Notes: generated by a model not told the origin, from the letters alone. A stretch of 34,963 nt of DNA from Mesorhizobium sp. B2-7-1 (GCF_006440735.1 NZ_VFUA01000071.1:1-34963), one strand, 5' to 3'. Counted from the first letter of the stretch, positions 14,496 to 22,339 are shown. Made by a program: numbers and translations.

Positions 14496-14918
14496 ATGAC
14501 CAAGATCGTAACCGCCCTTGCGGGGCTGCTTCTGTGCGGCTGCAGCGCGTTCGCTGCCGACCAGGGCGCCAGGGCAGCGTTCCGACGCATCGACACCAAT
14601 GGCGACCGGAAGCTCGAGTTCGGCGAAATCCAGGCAGCGCGAGCGCGGATGTTCGACCGGTTGGACGTCAATCACAATGGCGTGCTCGAGCCTGGCGAGG
14701 TACGGGCGGCAATCGAAGAGATCAAGTCGAAGCGCGATGTGCAGGCTGCACGGTTCACCGGCCTGCAGGCCGAAGCAAGCCGTATGGACCGCAACGGCGA
14801 CGGAAAGATCTCGCGCGACGAATTTACGGCTGCCGTCCCCGACAGGCTGCTGCAGGCGGACACCGACGGCGACAAAGCATTGTCGGTCACCGAGTTGCGG
14901 GCGCTGCGGCGCCAGTGA
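14496..14918 (+). CDS. secreted EF-hand protein
   Basis: ATG 14496 has GGAG about 5 bases upstream and starts directly with a signal peptide ending in LLLCGCSAFA. The LCGC region could be a lipobox, making it a possible lipoprotein. The 140-residue product has EF-hand-like loops DTNGDRKLEFGE, DVNHNGVLEPGE, DRNGDGKISRDE and DTDGDKALSVTE. The third is canonical; the others have substitutions (Arg, Asn or Lys in place of Gly or Asp at positions 5-6), so their affinity may be lower. It diverges from the four-EF-hand gene at 13827-14261 and precedes a BA14K gene by 26 bases. Confidence 0.82.
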   Translation: MTKIVTALAGLLLCGCSAFAADQGARAAFRRIDTNGDRKLEFGEIQAARARMFDRLDVNHNGVLEPGEVRAAIEEIKSKRDVQAARFTGLQAEASRMDRNGDGKISRDEFTAAVPDRLLQADTDGDKALSVTELRALRRQ

Positions 14919-14944
14919 CTACATCAGACCAGAGGAGACAATCG

Positions 14945-15367
14945 ATGAACAGAACGATCAATGCTTTGTGCGGCGTGATGCTCAGCGCTGCGGCCCTTGC
15001 CTCGCCCGCAGCGGCCATGCCGCTTGCGGCGCCGGCAGCGCCGACGTCCGTGACGAGCCAGGCAACGCCGATCTGGTACCGGCGCGGCTTCTACGTCGTC
15101 GGCGGCGCCTATTACTACAATGGTTACCGGGGTTATTGGCGCATGCGGCCCGGCTATCGCTACTACAATGGCTACTGGTTCCCGGCCGCCGCCTTGGCGG
15201 CCGGCGTGGCGGCCGCCACGGTCGCGCCACCCCCGCCCCCCGCGGCGCGCCTGGCGGCCGCCCATGTGCGCTGGTGCTTTGACAACTACCGCTCCTACCG
15301 CGCCTGGGATAACAGCTACCAACCCTATGACGGCCCGCGGCAGCAATGCCGGTCGCCCTATAATTGA
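14945..15367 (+). CDS. BA14K-family exported protein
   Basis: A GAGGAG ribosome binding site precedes ATG 14945. The 140-residue product has a signal peptide (INALCGVMLSAAALASPAAA) and a Tyr/Gly-rich region (YYYNGYRGYWRMRPGYRYY). It then has a short hydrophobic helix (AAALAAGVAAATVA), a Pro stretch, and a C-terminal BA14K-type motif (WCFDNYRSYRAWDNSYQPYD, ending QQCRSPYN) with two cysteines. BA14K proteins were named from Brucella and are common in Rhizobiales; the Brucella protein has been reported to have lectin-like, immunoreactive properties. The function here is unknown. It is probably cotranscribed with the EF-hand gene upstream. Confidence 0.8.
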   Translation: MNRTINALCGVMLSAAALASPAAAMPLAAPAAPTSVTSQATPIWYRRGFYVVGGAYYYNGYRGYWRMRPGYRYYNGYWFPAAALAAGVAAATVAPPPPPAARLAAAHVRWCFDNYRSYRAWDNSYQPYDGPRQQCRSPYN

Positions 15368-15409
15368 AACTCGGCGCTGCCGTCATCGACGCCGGAAGGA
15401 GGCTCGCCC

Positions 15410-15853
15410 ATGCAGAACCGCTCCATGCCTGCCAATACGGTCATACCGGTGCTTGCCTACCCAGACGTGGAAGCGGCCAGCCGTTGGCTTTGCGAGGCCT
15501 TCGGGTTCGAATTGCGGCTGACGATCGGCAATCATCGCGCCCAACTCGGCTTCCGTGACGGCGCCGTCGTGGTCACGACCCTGAAGAGCGGCGGATCCGC
15601 GCCGCCGCCCGAGGAATTCTCGGTCATGGTGCGTGTCGAGGATGTCGATGCGCACCACCGTCGCGCGATGCGCCGCGGCGCCATGGCGCTGACCGCGCCG
15701 ACGAGCTACCCCTATGGCGAACGGCAATATTCCTGCCGCGATCTCGCCGGTCACGCCTGGACCTTCTCGCAAACGATCGCCGATGTCGCGCCCGAGGAAT
15801 GGGGCGGCAGAGCCGAGCTTCACGTCGAAACGGATTCAGACGACACGCTTTAA
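15410..15853 (+). CDS. VOC-family (glyoxalase/bleomycin-resistance-like) protein
   Basis: GGAAGGAGG lies 8-9 bases before ATG 15410. The 147-residue protein has the paired beta-alpha-beta-beta-beta modules of the vicinal-oxygen-chelate fold: VIPVLAYPDVEAASRWLCEA, FEFELRL-type strands, FSVMVRVEDVDAHHRRAMRR and YPYGERQYSCRDLAGHAWTF. It resembles PhnB/glyoxalase-like proteins of unknown substrate; the metal-ligand pattern was not verified. The last dozen or so residues (HVETDSDDTL) lie inside a palindromic intergenic repeat (15818-15910), so the original C-terminus has probably been replaced by repeat sequence. Confidence 0.8.
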   Translation: MQNRSMPANTVIPVLAYPDVEAASRWLCEAFGFELRLTIGNHRAQLGFRDGAVVVTTLKSGGSAPPPEEFSVMVRVEDVDAHHRRAMRRGAMALTAPTSYPYGERQYSCRDLAGHAWTFSQTIADVAPEEWGGRAELHVETDSDDTL

Positions 15854-15910
15854 GCGTTGTTTTGACGTATGCCGCTGCCTGCATGGGCGCAAAGCTGTCG
15901 TTGGGGATGC
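15818..15910 (-). repeat. rhizobial palindromic intergenic repeat, copy 1
   Basis: This segment aligns, in inverse orientation, with the repeat at 29079-29180. Shared landmarks are GGATTCAG, a GACGAC/GCGACGC stem arm, CGCTTTAAG/CGCGCCTTGAG, TTTTGACGTATGCCG/TTTGATGCATGCCG and a terminal GGGGATGC/GGCGGCATGC. It overlaps the end of the VOC coding region. The copy is more diverged in its hairpin than the other. Confidence 0.6.
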
Positions 15911-15982
15911 TTAATCGCTCGTGCTGACGCGCGCTATCAGCAAGGCACACGTGCCAGAGGTCCATGCCTCTTACCCGAAAGT

Positions 15983-16065
15983 CGAATCTACTGACCCACC
16001 TTGTCCATAAGCAACTGCAACTCGGGCTGCGGCGCGATCCAGAATGTTCGAAAAGCTTCCAAGAA
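15983..16065 (+). repeat. dispersed repeat, copy B
   Basis: This is the second copy of the recombinase-3'-end sequence, best conserved at CCAGAATGTTCGAAAAGCTT (about 16039-16058), same orientation as copies A and C. On the minus strand it encodes SFSNILDR in the frame matching copy A. It lies between the VOC gene and the GntR regulator, at the left edge of the sugar-transporter block. Confidence 0.6.
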
Positions 16066-16131
16066 CCCCAGCTAACCTGGACTCCCTGGCGATAAGCTGT
16101 CTGCCGCTATAGCCCAACGGTCCGCCAATGT

Positions 16132-16860
16132 TCAGGCGTGGCTGGCTGCCGGGTCGGCGCTGAGCAGCAACGCCAGGCGATTTGCGGCTCCACGAAGATG
16201 CTCTTCCGCCGCCCTGCGAGCCTCTTGCGGGTTGCTGTCCGCGATCGCATTGAAGATTGCAACATGCTCCCTCTGAACGTCGGCGAGCAGCGCATTGCGC
16301 AGCGAGCTGGCACGCGCCTTTCGAATGAAGTTGCGGACATGGGTCTCGAGAAAATCGGACATTTCCCTAAAATGCGGGTTACCGGACGCGTCGACAATCT
16401 CGCGGTGAAAGGCCAGATCTTCCTCAACGCCTGCTCTGCCGTCGTCAAAGGCTTTCTGGATCGAATGGAGTTGCCTTTCGATCGCCGCAAGCTGCTCGGC
16501 CGAACGCCTTTCGGCCGCCAGGGCCGTTGCAGCCGACTCGACGGCCATCAGCAACTCGATGACATTCCGGATCTCGAGGGCATCGGTGAGATCAATCCCC
16601 GCTAGGCGGAAGGCGATCTCCTTTGTTTCGATGACAAACGCACCCAGTCCTTGTCGCGTAGCCACAAGGCCGTCCCTTTTGAGCGTGCCGATTGCCTCGC
16701 GCACGATTGGTCGGCTGACACCGTATTTCTCCGACAGGTCGCGCTCGGTCGGGAGCTTGTCGCCGATGGCATAAATCCCCGAGGTGATGTCCTCGCGGAT
16801 ACGGTCCGCGACAACTTCAACCAGCGAAGGTGCGCGTCGGACCCTGTCGTCGACCACCAT
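16132..16860 (-). CDS. GntR-family regulator, FadR/FCD subfamily
   Basis: ATG 16860 (MVVDDRVRR) has GGAGA 5 bases upstream and is preferred over the ATG at 16890. The 242-residue product has an N-terminal GntR winged helix (VADRIREDITSGIYAIGDKL, then YGVSRPIVREAIGTLKRDGL) and a C-terminal all-helical FCD domain (DLAFHREIVDASGNPHFREM) with D and H residues that in this family coordinate a metal near the ligand pocket. It is divergent from the ABC importer operon and is the obvious local regulator of it, probably induced by the transported or processed compound. Some FCD regulators respond to sugar acids or carboxylates; the ligand here is unknown. Confidence 0.87.
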   Translation of the reverse strand: MVVDDRVRRAPSLVEVVADRIREDITSGIYAIGDKLPTERDLSEKYGVSRPIVREAIGTLKRDGLVATRQGLGAFVIETKEIAFRLAGIDLTDALEIRNVIELLMAVESAATALAAERRSAEQLAAIERQLHSIQKAFDDGRAGVEEDLAFHREIVDASGNPHFREMSDFLETHVRNFIRKARASSLRNALLADVQREHVAIFNAIADSNPQEARRAAEEHLRGAANRLALLLSADPAASHA

Positions 16861-16943
16861 GGCATTCTCCAAATCAGCCTCTCCGACCATGGATGGCAGG
16901 CCAACGCAACCCAGCCTCGGCGAGGCGAAACAAATTCTCCGTC

Positions 16944-16972
16944 AACATAGCAGATTTCACTTGTCAGGCAAC
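16944..16972 (-). promoter_or_regulatory. candidate GntR promoter with operator-like sequence
   Basis: On the minus strand TTGCCT (16971-16966) and TATGTT (16949-16944) are spaced 16 bases apart, a plausible sigma-70-type promoter for the GntR gene. The -35 overlaps TTGTCAGGCAAC (16961-16972), which resembles the interrupted-palindrome sites bound by FCD-type GntR proteins but is imperfect. Both readings are tentative. Confidence 0.3.
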
Positions 16973-17127
16973 CAAGCAACATGGTTATTAGCGAAGTCAG
17001 AAGACTGCGGAGCCGCTGGTTCGAAGCTGGGTGATGCCGGCGGCGAAGAGGGACTTCGTGTGCCTTCTTGGAGGGGCGGGTTCCCGTGCCCTGCACATCG
17101 CGATTCCGCGTAATGGGAGGAACACAC

Positions 17128-18231
17128 ATGAACATTTTTGATGATGGCAAAAGGATTGCCAGGCTTGCTCAAGAGGCTGCGGAATACACCGAGTTCAGCC
17201 GCAGGTCCCTTCTCAAAGGCATTGGCGGCGCGCTCGGCGGCGCCGCCCTCGCAGGCATCACCACCACGGCTAGCGCCGAAGACGTAACGCCGCCGAAGCC
17301 GGGCAAGAAGGTGCGGATCGGCGTGCCGCTGACCTACGGGCCGTTCAATCAGCCATGGCGCCGTGGATGCTGGCAGATCGTCAAGGCCGTGCTCGATGCT
17401 GGTGGCGAGGTCGTGAGTGTTCGCGGCGAGCCGACAAAGGCGAGCGAGCAGTCGGCCGAACGCGCGCTGCTCGACCGTGGCATCGACGCCCTGGTTATGG
17501 GGATCTACTCGCAGGAATCGGAAACCGCGTATATTGCCGACGAGGCGCACAAGAGGGGCATCAAGACCGTCGGTTTTACGATTCCCGTCAAGGATTCGCC
17601 TGCTGTCATGGACGATGTGTGGGGGACGGCGACCACCCTCGGATATTTCGTGCAGAACTACACCGGCCGCCAGGGCACTTTCGCCCAGACGGCGGAGCAG
17701 CGCGGCTATTTCACGCCGTTCGACATGGAAGTCGACATGTTCGAACTCATGTGCAAGTACGAGCCGCGCATGAAGGTCCTTCCCTTCATCGACGGCGGCC
17801 AGGGCACCACTGACGAGATCTCGGTCGGCCGCAAGAACATGCTCTCGCTCCTGCAGGCCCACCCGGAGCCTAAGTCGCTCGCCGGCTTCATTTCCTGGTG
17901 GTGGCCGTTCACGCTCGGCGCAGGTCAGGCGCTGAAGCAGATGGGCCGTGACGACGTCCCGCTCTTCAACCACTATCTTTCGACCCAGTTCCTCGAGGCT
18001 TGGGCGGCCAAACAGGTGCCTGTCGTCTTCAGCTGCGACTCCCCCTTCCCCGAAATCGGCCGCAAGACGGGCGAACTCGCGGTCAAGCTGGCACGTGGCG
18101 AGGAAGTACCCAACATCGTCTATCGTATTCCAGTGATCACCAAGACCCCGGACCAGGCGGAAGCGGCTCTGGCCGAGCTTAAGAGCTGGGACGAACAGGC
18201 GATTGCGCTGCTCAAGCAGTTTGGCGGCTGA
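17128..18231 (+). CDS. sugar-type ABC transporter substrate-binding protein, Tat-exported
   Basis: ATG 17128 has GGGAGG upstream and is preferred over the longer frame; the product is 367 residues. The N-terminus carries a twin-arginine motif (FSRRSLLKGIGG, residues 23-34), a hydrophobic stretch and a cleavage site after TASA at about 50, so it should be exported folded. The mature part is a type I periplasmic binding protein (VRIGVPLTYGPFNQPWRRGC; AERALLDRGIDALVMGIYSQ), as in ribose/xylose/autoinducer-type systems. The ligand is unknown; Trp-rich segments (ISWWWPFTLG) suggest ring stacking. It is the first gene of an operon with permease, ATPase, lactonase-like and SnoaL-like genes. A stem-loop follows it. 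Confidence 0.88.
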   Translation: MNIFDDGKRIARLAQEAAEYTEFSRRSLLKGIGGALGGAALAGITTTASAEDVTPPKPGKKVRIGVPLTYGPFNQPWRRGCWQIVKAVLDAGGEVVSVRGEPTKASEQSAERALLDRGIDALVMGIYSQESETAYIADEAHKRGIKTVGFTIPVKDSPAVMDDVWGTATTLGYFVQNYTGRQGTFAQTAEQRGYFTPFDMEVDMFELMCKYEPRMKVLPFIDGGQGTTDEISVGRKNMLSLLQAHPEPKSLAGFISWWWPFTLGAGQALKQMGRDDVPLFNHYLSTQFLEAWAAKQVPVVFSCDSPFPEIGRKTGELAVKLARGEEVPNIVYRIPVITKTPDQAEAALAELKSWDEQAIALLKQFGG

Positions 18232-18238
18232 TTCATTT

Positions 18239-18270
18239 GGCGGGCGGCAGCCGAGTAACCGCCGCCCGCC
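18239..18270 (+). other. intercistronic stem-loop after the binding-protein gene
   Basis: GGCGGGCGGC (18239-18248) pairs perfectly with GCCGCCCGCC (18261-18270) around a 12-base loop. No T-run follows. Stem-loops at this place in ABC operons often stabilise the abundant binding-protein mRNA relative to the downstream genes; that role is inferred. Confidence 0.6.
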
Positions 18271-18357
18271 TTCTGTCGCAGTCAGACAAACAGATCGGAG
18301 GAATCCGACGCTTGTCGGATTGGCTTAAAACTTCACCCGAATGACGGGAATGGACAA

Positions 18358-19392
18358 GTGACGCAAGTTGACCACCAAACCTCCCCCGCTGTCGTGCAAA
18401 AAGTGGCCAAGACCGCTGTGTCCTCCGGGCGCAAAGAATCTGCCGCCATGCGGTTTCTGCGGCGCTGGGGAACGATTGCCGTCATCGTGATTGCGGGCCT
18501 TGGGTTTGCTCTCGCCTCGCCGTACTTCGCGACCGTCTCAAACTTGAACAATGTCCTGTTTTCGATGATTGTCAGCGCCCTGGTCTCCATGGGCCTGACA
18601 TGGGTCGTGATGGCGGGCAGCTTCGATTTATCGATCGGCCTCACGGTGACGACATCGTCAATCCTGGTGGCCTTCCTGATGCCGGTCGTCGGCCCTTGGC
18701 TCGCCATAGTGATTGCCCTCGCCGCAGCCTGCGTCATCGGGCTGGTGAACGGTGTCCTCGTCACCTACGGACGGTTGTCGGGCATCGTGGTCACGTTGGG
18801 GGTAATGTTTGTGCTTGACGGCATCAACGTCTTCATTACCGGTGGCTACCAGGTACCCATCGACTATGGCGAAACCGCCTTCCTGTATCTCGGTCAGGGG
18901 AAGCTCGGAATCATCGGCGTGCCCGTCATCATCCTGCTCGTCATATTCGCCCTAGCCCTCATAGCCGCGACGCGCACGCGTATTGGACACTACATCGCCG
19001 CTGTCGGCGACAACCCCATGGCGGCCTTTTACTCGGGCATCAATGTCTACCGCTGGGTGATCCTGGCCTTCGTCCTCTCGGCCTTCATGTCGGGAATCGC
19101 CGGGGTTATTGTCACCTCGATCTCTTCGTCGGCCCAGCCAGTCGGGGGCGAAGGCTACCTGCTCGAAGCGTTCGCCGCCGTGTTCCTGGGCGCGACCGTG
19201 CTCGGCAAGGGGAAACCCCATGTCCTCGGCACGCTGGTTGGCGTGTTCTTCCTTTACATGGTGGATTCTGGGATGAACATGGTCGGCTTCCCCTTTGCCG
19301 CCCGTCACATCTTCCAGGGCTTGGTCCTCATCGTCGCGGTTGGCGCCAACGCGCTCCTCAACCGTGAAGAAGTCCATCTCAAGTTCATCTGA
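18358..19392 (+). CDS. ribose-type ABC transporter permease (RbsC/AraH family)
   Basis: This 344-residue protein starts at GTG 18358 in the annotated frame. It has about 8-10 membrane helices and BPD_transp_2 family features (LVSMGLTWVVMAGSFDLSIG near the N-terminal third, GIVVTLGVMFVLDGINVFIT, and GEGYLLEAFAAVFLGATVLG in the conserved cytoplasmic-loop region). The first 35 or so residues are polar. In this family the permease dimer forms the sugar path and docks to the double ATPase encoded next. It is followed after 10 bases by the ATPase gene. The start has no strong ribosome binding site; an internal ATG is possible. Confidence 0.87.
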   Translation: MTQVDHQTSPAVVQKVAKTAVSSGRKESAAMRFLRRWGTIAVIVIAGLGFALASPYFATVSNLNNVLFSMIVSALVSMGLTWVVMAGSFDLSIGLTVTTSSILVAFLMPVVGPWLAIVIALAAACVIGLVNGVLVTYGRLSGIVVTLGVMFVLDGINVFITGGYQVPIDYGETAFLYLGQGKLGIIGVPVIILLVIFALALIAATRTRIGHYIAAVGDNPMAAFYSGINVYRWVILAFVLSAFMSGIAGVIVTSISSSAQPVGGEGYLLEAFAAVFLGATVLGKGKPHVLGTLVGVFFLYMVDSGMNMVGFPFAARHIFQGLVLIVAVGANALLNREEVHLKFI

Positions 19393-19402
19393 GGGGATGG
19401 TC

Positions 19403-20905
19403 ATGTCTGAAGCACCCCTCGTCGAATTGAGAAACCTCGAAAAGGAATTTGCCGGCACCAAGGCCCTAAAAGGTGTCAGCCTGAGCTTCGCCAGTGGCGA
19501 GGTTCATGGTTTGCTCGGCGAGAACGGCGCCGGCAAGTCGACGCTCATCAATCTCATGACGGGAGTGTACAGTCCAAGCGCCGGGGAAATCCTGCTCGAC
19601 GGCGTCCCGGTCAGGATTTCGAGCCCACCAGAAGCCCACCGGCTAGGTCTGGGTGCCGTGTACCAGGATGCGGAACTGGTCTCGAGCTTCACCGTCGGCC
19701 AGAACATCCTGCTCGGCAACGAGCCAGGGCGGGTTTCTCTGAATGACCGGGCCATTCACGAAGAAGCGGCTCGGATTTTAGCCGAGATGGGTATCGACCT
19801 CGATGTGAGGAGGCTCGCGGGCGACCTTTCGGCGGCCGAGATGCAGCTTGTCACCTTGGCGACTCTTTTCCATCGGCGCTACAAATTGATCGTCCTCGAC
19901 GAACCGACCGCGCGGCTGTCAGCCGCCGAGTCAGAGGCGCTCTTCCGGATCATCGAGGGCTTCAAGGCTCAGGGCATTGCGATCGTGTACATCTCCCACC
20001 GGCTGCGCGAGGTGCAGGAGATTTGCGACCGCGCCACGATCCTGCGGGGCGGCCTTGTCTCCGGCACCCTGAACAGGGGCGAGGTCACCGAGGACCGAGT
20101 TACGGAGCTGATGGTCGATCGCAATCGCTCGGAGTTGGCCACCTTCAACAATGGCGAAAGCGTCCTCCCAGACGTTACCCTTGAGGTAACCGCCATATCC
20201 ACGGCCCGGCTGGCGCCGCTGAGCTTCAAAGTTCACGCAGGCGAAGTCCTCGGTGTCACCGGGCCGGTCGGTGGCGGCATGGAAGAACTGGCCCGCGCGC
20301 TTGGCGGCATCACGCGCCACTCTGGGAGCGCCTCGGTGCGAGGTAAGACAGTCGCACTGGCAACGCCGATTCAAGCCCGGAGCGCCGGAATCGCGCTCAT
20401 CCCCGAAGATCGGCGCAAACAGGCCCTGTTCCCGTCCCTGTCGGTCGCCGAAAATATCTGCCTGCCGGTGCTGAACTCGTTGCAACGCCTGCTGACGGTC
20501 AGCCCGGGTCCGATGCGAAAATATGCCGACGGGGTGATGGAGCGGCTCGCGGTCCGCCCGCCCAATTCGTCCACGCAGGTACGGTTCTTCTCAGGCGGTA
20601 ACCAACAGAAGTTGGTTATCGGCAAATGGATGAGCGCCGGTGCCGCAGTCTATATCGTGGTCGAGCCCACCAACGGTGTCGACGTCGGCGCGATCAAGGA
20701 AATCTATGACATCATCCTTGGCCTGGCGAGCGGCGGCGCCGCGGTGCTCCTAGTCTCTTCATCGCTTCGCGAGACCCTCGCCCTGGCCGACCGGATTATG
20801 ATCATCCACGACGGCGTTAAGGTCGCCGAAGCCCCGAAAAAAGACTGGACCTACGACGAACTGCTGGCCGTGACGCTGAGCGGGATATCGAGACGCGCCG
20901 CATAA
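19403..20905 (+). CDS. ribose-type ABC transporter double ATPase (RbsA/MglA family)
   Basis: ATG 19403 (MSEAPLVELRNLEKEFAG) has GAGGGG 6 bases upstream; the longer frame from 19295 overlaps the permease and is rejected. The 500-residue protein has two nucleotide-binding domains. NBD1 is intact: Walker A GENGAGKST, signature LSAAEMQLV, Walker B LIVLDEPTARLS. NBD2 has a degenerate Walker A lacking Lys (GPVGGGMEELARALGG), which is usual for this family. It retains the signature FFSGGNQQKLV, but its Walker B reads IVVEPTNGVD, where the usual LDEPT aspartate is Val. It should energise uptake of the ligand of the upstream binding protein. The NBD2 change suggests that only one site hydrolyses ATP. 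Confidence 0.88.
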   Translation: MSEAPLVELRNLEKEFAGTKALKGVSLSFASGEVHGLLGENGAGKSTLINLMTGVYSPSAGEILLDGVPVRISSPPEAHRLGLGAVYQDAELVSSFTVGQNILLGNEPGRVSLNDRAIHEEAARILAEMGIDLDVRRLAGDLSAAEMQLVTLATLFHRRYKLIVLDEPTARLSAAESEALFRIIEGFKAQGIAIVYISHRLREVQEICDRATILRGGLVSGTLNRGEVTEDRVTELMVDRNRSELATFNNGESVLPDVTLEVTAISTARLAPLSFKVHAGEVLGVTGPVGGGMEELARALGGITRHSGSASVRGKTVALATPIQARSAGIALIPEDRRKQALFPSLSVAENICLPVLNSLQRLLTVSPGPMRKYADGVMERLAVRPPNSSTQVRFFSGGNQQKLVIGKWMSAGAAVYIVVEPTNGVDVGAIKEIYDIILGLASGGAAVLLVSSSLRETLALADRIMIIHDGVKVAEAPKKDWTYDELLAVTLSGISRRAA

Positions 20906-20931
20906 TCAATCGCACAGAAGGAGGACGATCC

Positions 20932-21816
20932 ATGAGCACTGACATCAGGCTCTACATGTTTCAGACCGGCCAGATCCGGCAGAAAGAGGTCGACATCAAG
21001 CTCGGCTATAGCCAAGCGGAGTTCTTTACACCCATTCCTTGGTATCTGATCGTTCATCCCAAGGGCAACATCGTGATCGACGGAGGCACCGCAGTCGAAG
21101 CGGCCAGGGATCCGGAAGGCTGGTGGGGCGACACCACGAAGAAATACTATCCGATCATGGATCCGGAAGAGGGCTGTGTGAATCAGCTCAGCAAAATCGG
21201 CATGAAGCCCGACGACATCAAGTTCGTGCTGCATTCGCACCTTCATCTCGATCATTCCGGCGCCTGCGGGAACTTCCCGAAGGCGCGCCATCTGGTGCAG
21301 CGACGCGAGATCGACTGGGCCTTTGCTGCAGACTGGTTCATGCAGGGCGGGTACATCAAGAAGGACCTCACCAAAGACGGCATCACCTGGGATGTCATGG
21401 AGGACGAAGACCAATACGACGTGTTCGGCGATGGCAGCGTCCAGACCTTCCTGTCGCCGGGACACACGCCGGGCCATCAGTCGATCATGGTGCGGCTGCC
21501 TGAGACTGGCCCTATCCTCCTAGCGATCGACGCTGCCTACACCATGGATCATTGGAACGAGAAATGCCTGCCTGGCGCACTGACATCCGCGCGGGAGGCA
21601 GCAGCATCTGTTCGCAGGCTCCGCCGCATCGTCGAGAAGGAAAATGCCATCGTCGTACCCGGCCACGACATGCAGACCTGGCAGAAATTCAAGAAGGCCC
21701 CGGCCGAGTATTACAAAAGCCAACACAGGCTTCCGCGACCGGCCGGAGTCACCGGTCGCGGCCCCCATGAAATTGTTCAAACCGAGCGAACGCGGCGCAG
21801 CCGCGGAGCGCAGTGA
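20932..21816 (+). CDS. metallo-beta-lactamase-fold hydrolase, N-acyl-homoserine-lactonase-like
   Basis: A strong AAGGAGG site precedes ATG 20932. The 294-residue protein has the dinuclear metal motif HLHLDHSG (H103, H105, D107, H108), a third ligand in SPGHTPGHQ (H178), the bridging D200 in LLAIDAAYT, and H245 in VVPGHDMQT. This set and the length match the AttM/AiiA-type lactonases, which hydrolyse AHLs or gamma-butyrolactone. It has no signal peptide. As the fourth gene of a sugar-type ABC operon, it is more likely to open a lactone made from or imported with the transported compound than to act in quorum quenching; that reading is inference. Its stop overlaps the next gene's GTG. Confidence 0.85.
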   Translation: MSTDIRLYMFQTGQIRQKEVDIKLGYSQAEFFTPIPWYLIVHPKGNIVIDGGTAVEAARDPEGWWGDTTKKYYPIMDPEEGCVNQLSKIGMKPDDIKFVLHSHLHLDHSGACGNFPKARHLVQRREIDWAFAADWFMQGGYIKKDLTKDGITWDVMEDEDQYDVFGDGSVQTFLSPGHTPGHQSIMVRLPETGPILLAIDAAYTMDHWNEKCLPGALTSAREAAASVRRLRRIVEKENAIVVPGHDMQTWQKFKKAPAEYYKSQHRLPRPAGVTGRGPHEIVQTERTRRSRGAQ

Positions 21817-22262
21817 TCACTATTGCCGCCAACCGTTCCCTTGGGAGCAGCCTCCAAATGCACGACACGATCCTAGACAACATCCAGACGCGCTGGAACG
21901 CTGCCGCGGCGACCTGGGATCCGAAGGCACTGGCACGCATCTACACTAAGGACGCCGTGTTTTTCGGCCTGCTGCCGCGGCTCTACGTTGGCCGGTCGGA
22001 AATCGAGGAATATTTCGGGAGCTACAGACTGATCCTTGAGAGGGTCGAATTGACCTTGGTCGACCAAAACACGCGGCCGATGGGCCCAGACGTATTTGCG
22101 ACGCAGGGCTTCGGCAATATCCTTAACTATAACTTCGACGGGACAGTGACCAAGAACGTCGTCCGTTCTAGCTTCGTGATTGTCGCCAAAGGGAACGAAT
22201 GGCAGATCGCCTTGCACCATTTTTCAGAGCTCGTCCCTGGACAAAAACCTTCCCGTGGCTAG
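21813..22262 (+). CDS. SnoaL/NTF2-like small protein
   Basis: The GTG at 21813 overlaps the lactonase stop as GTGA; an internal ATG at 21858 (MHDTILDNIQTRWN), with GGGAG about 10 bases before it, is a good alternative start. The 149-residue (or 134-residue) product has the cone-shaped NTF2/SnoaL layout: an N-terminal helix pair (ALARIYTKDAVFFGLLPR), then VGRSEIEEYFGSYR and a curved sheet (SFVIVAKGNEWQIALHHFSE). Members include ketosteroid-isomerase-like and polyketide-cyclase-type enzymes and many of unknown function. Its coupling to a lactonase-like gene suggests it acts on the same metabolite. The chemistry cannot be predicted. Confidence 0.7.
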   Translation: MITIAANRSLGSSLQMHDTILDNIQTRWNAAAATWDPKALARIYTKDAVFFGLLPRLYVGRSEIEEYFGSYRLILERVELTLVDQNTRPMGPDVFATQGFGNILNYNFDGTVTKNVVRSSFVIVAKGNEWQIALHHFSELVPGQKPSRG

Positions 22263-22339
22263 CAAGACCGGCCTCGTAGTTAGCTCCGCCTTGACCTGCT
22301 TTGGATGAAGCCCCGATTTAATATTCACGACCGAGATTG

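Noticed and set aside
16957..17973. 338-residue minus-strand frame over the binding-protein gene
   Set aside because: It is antisense to the substrate-binding protein, which carries a Tat signal and family motifs.
20932..21816. The lactonase-like gene as a quorum-quenching AHL lactonase
   Set aside because: The metal motif fits, but the context is a sugar-type ABC operon under GntR control without luxI/luxR neighbours, so the family name alone does not justify that role.
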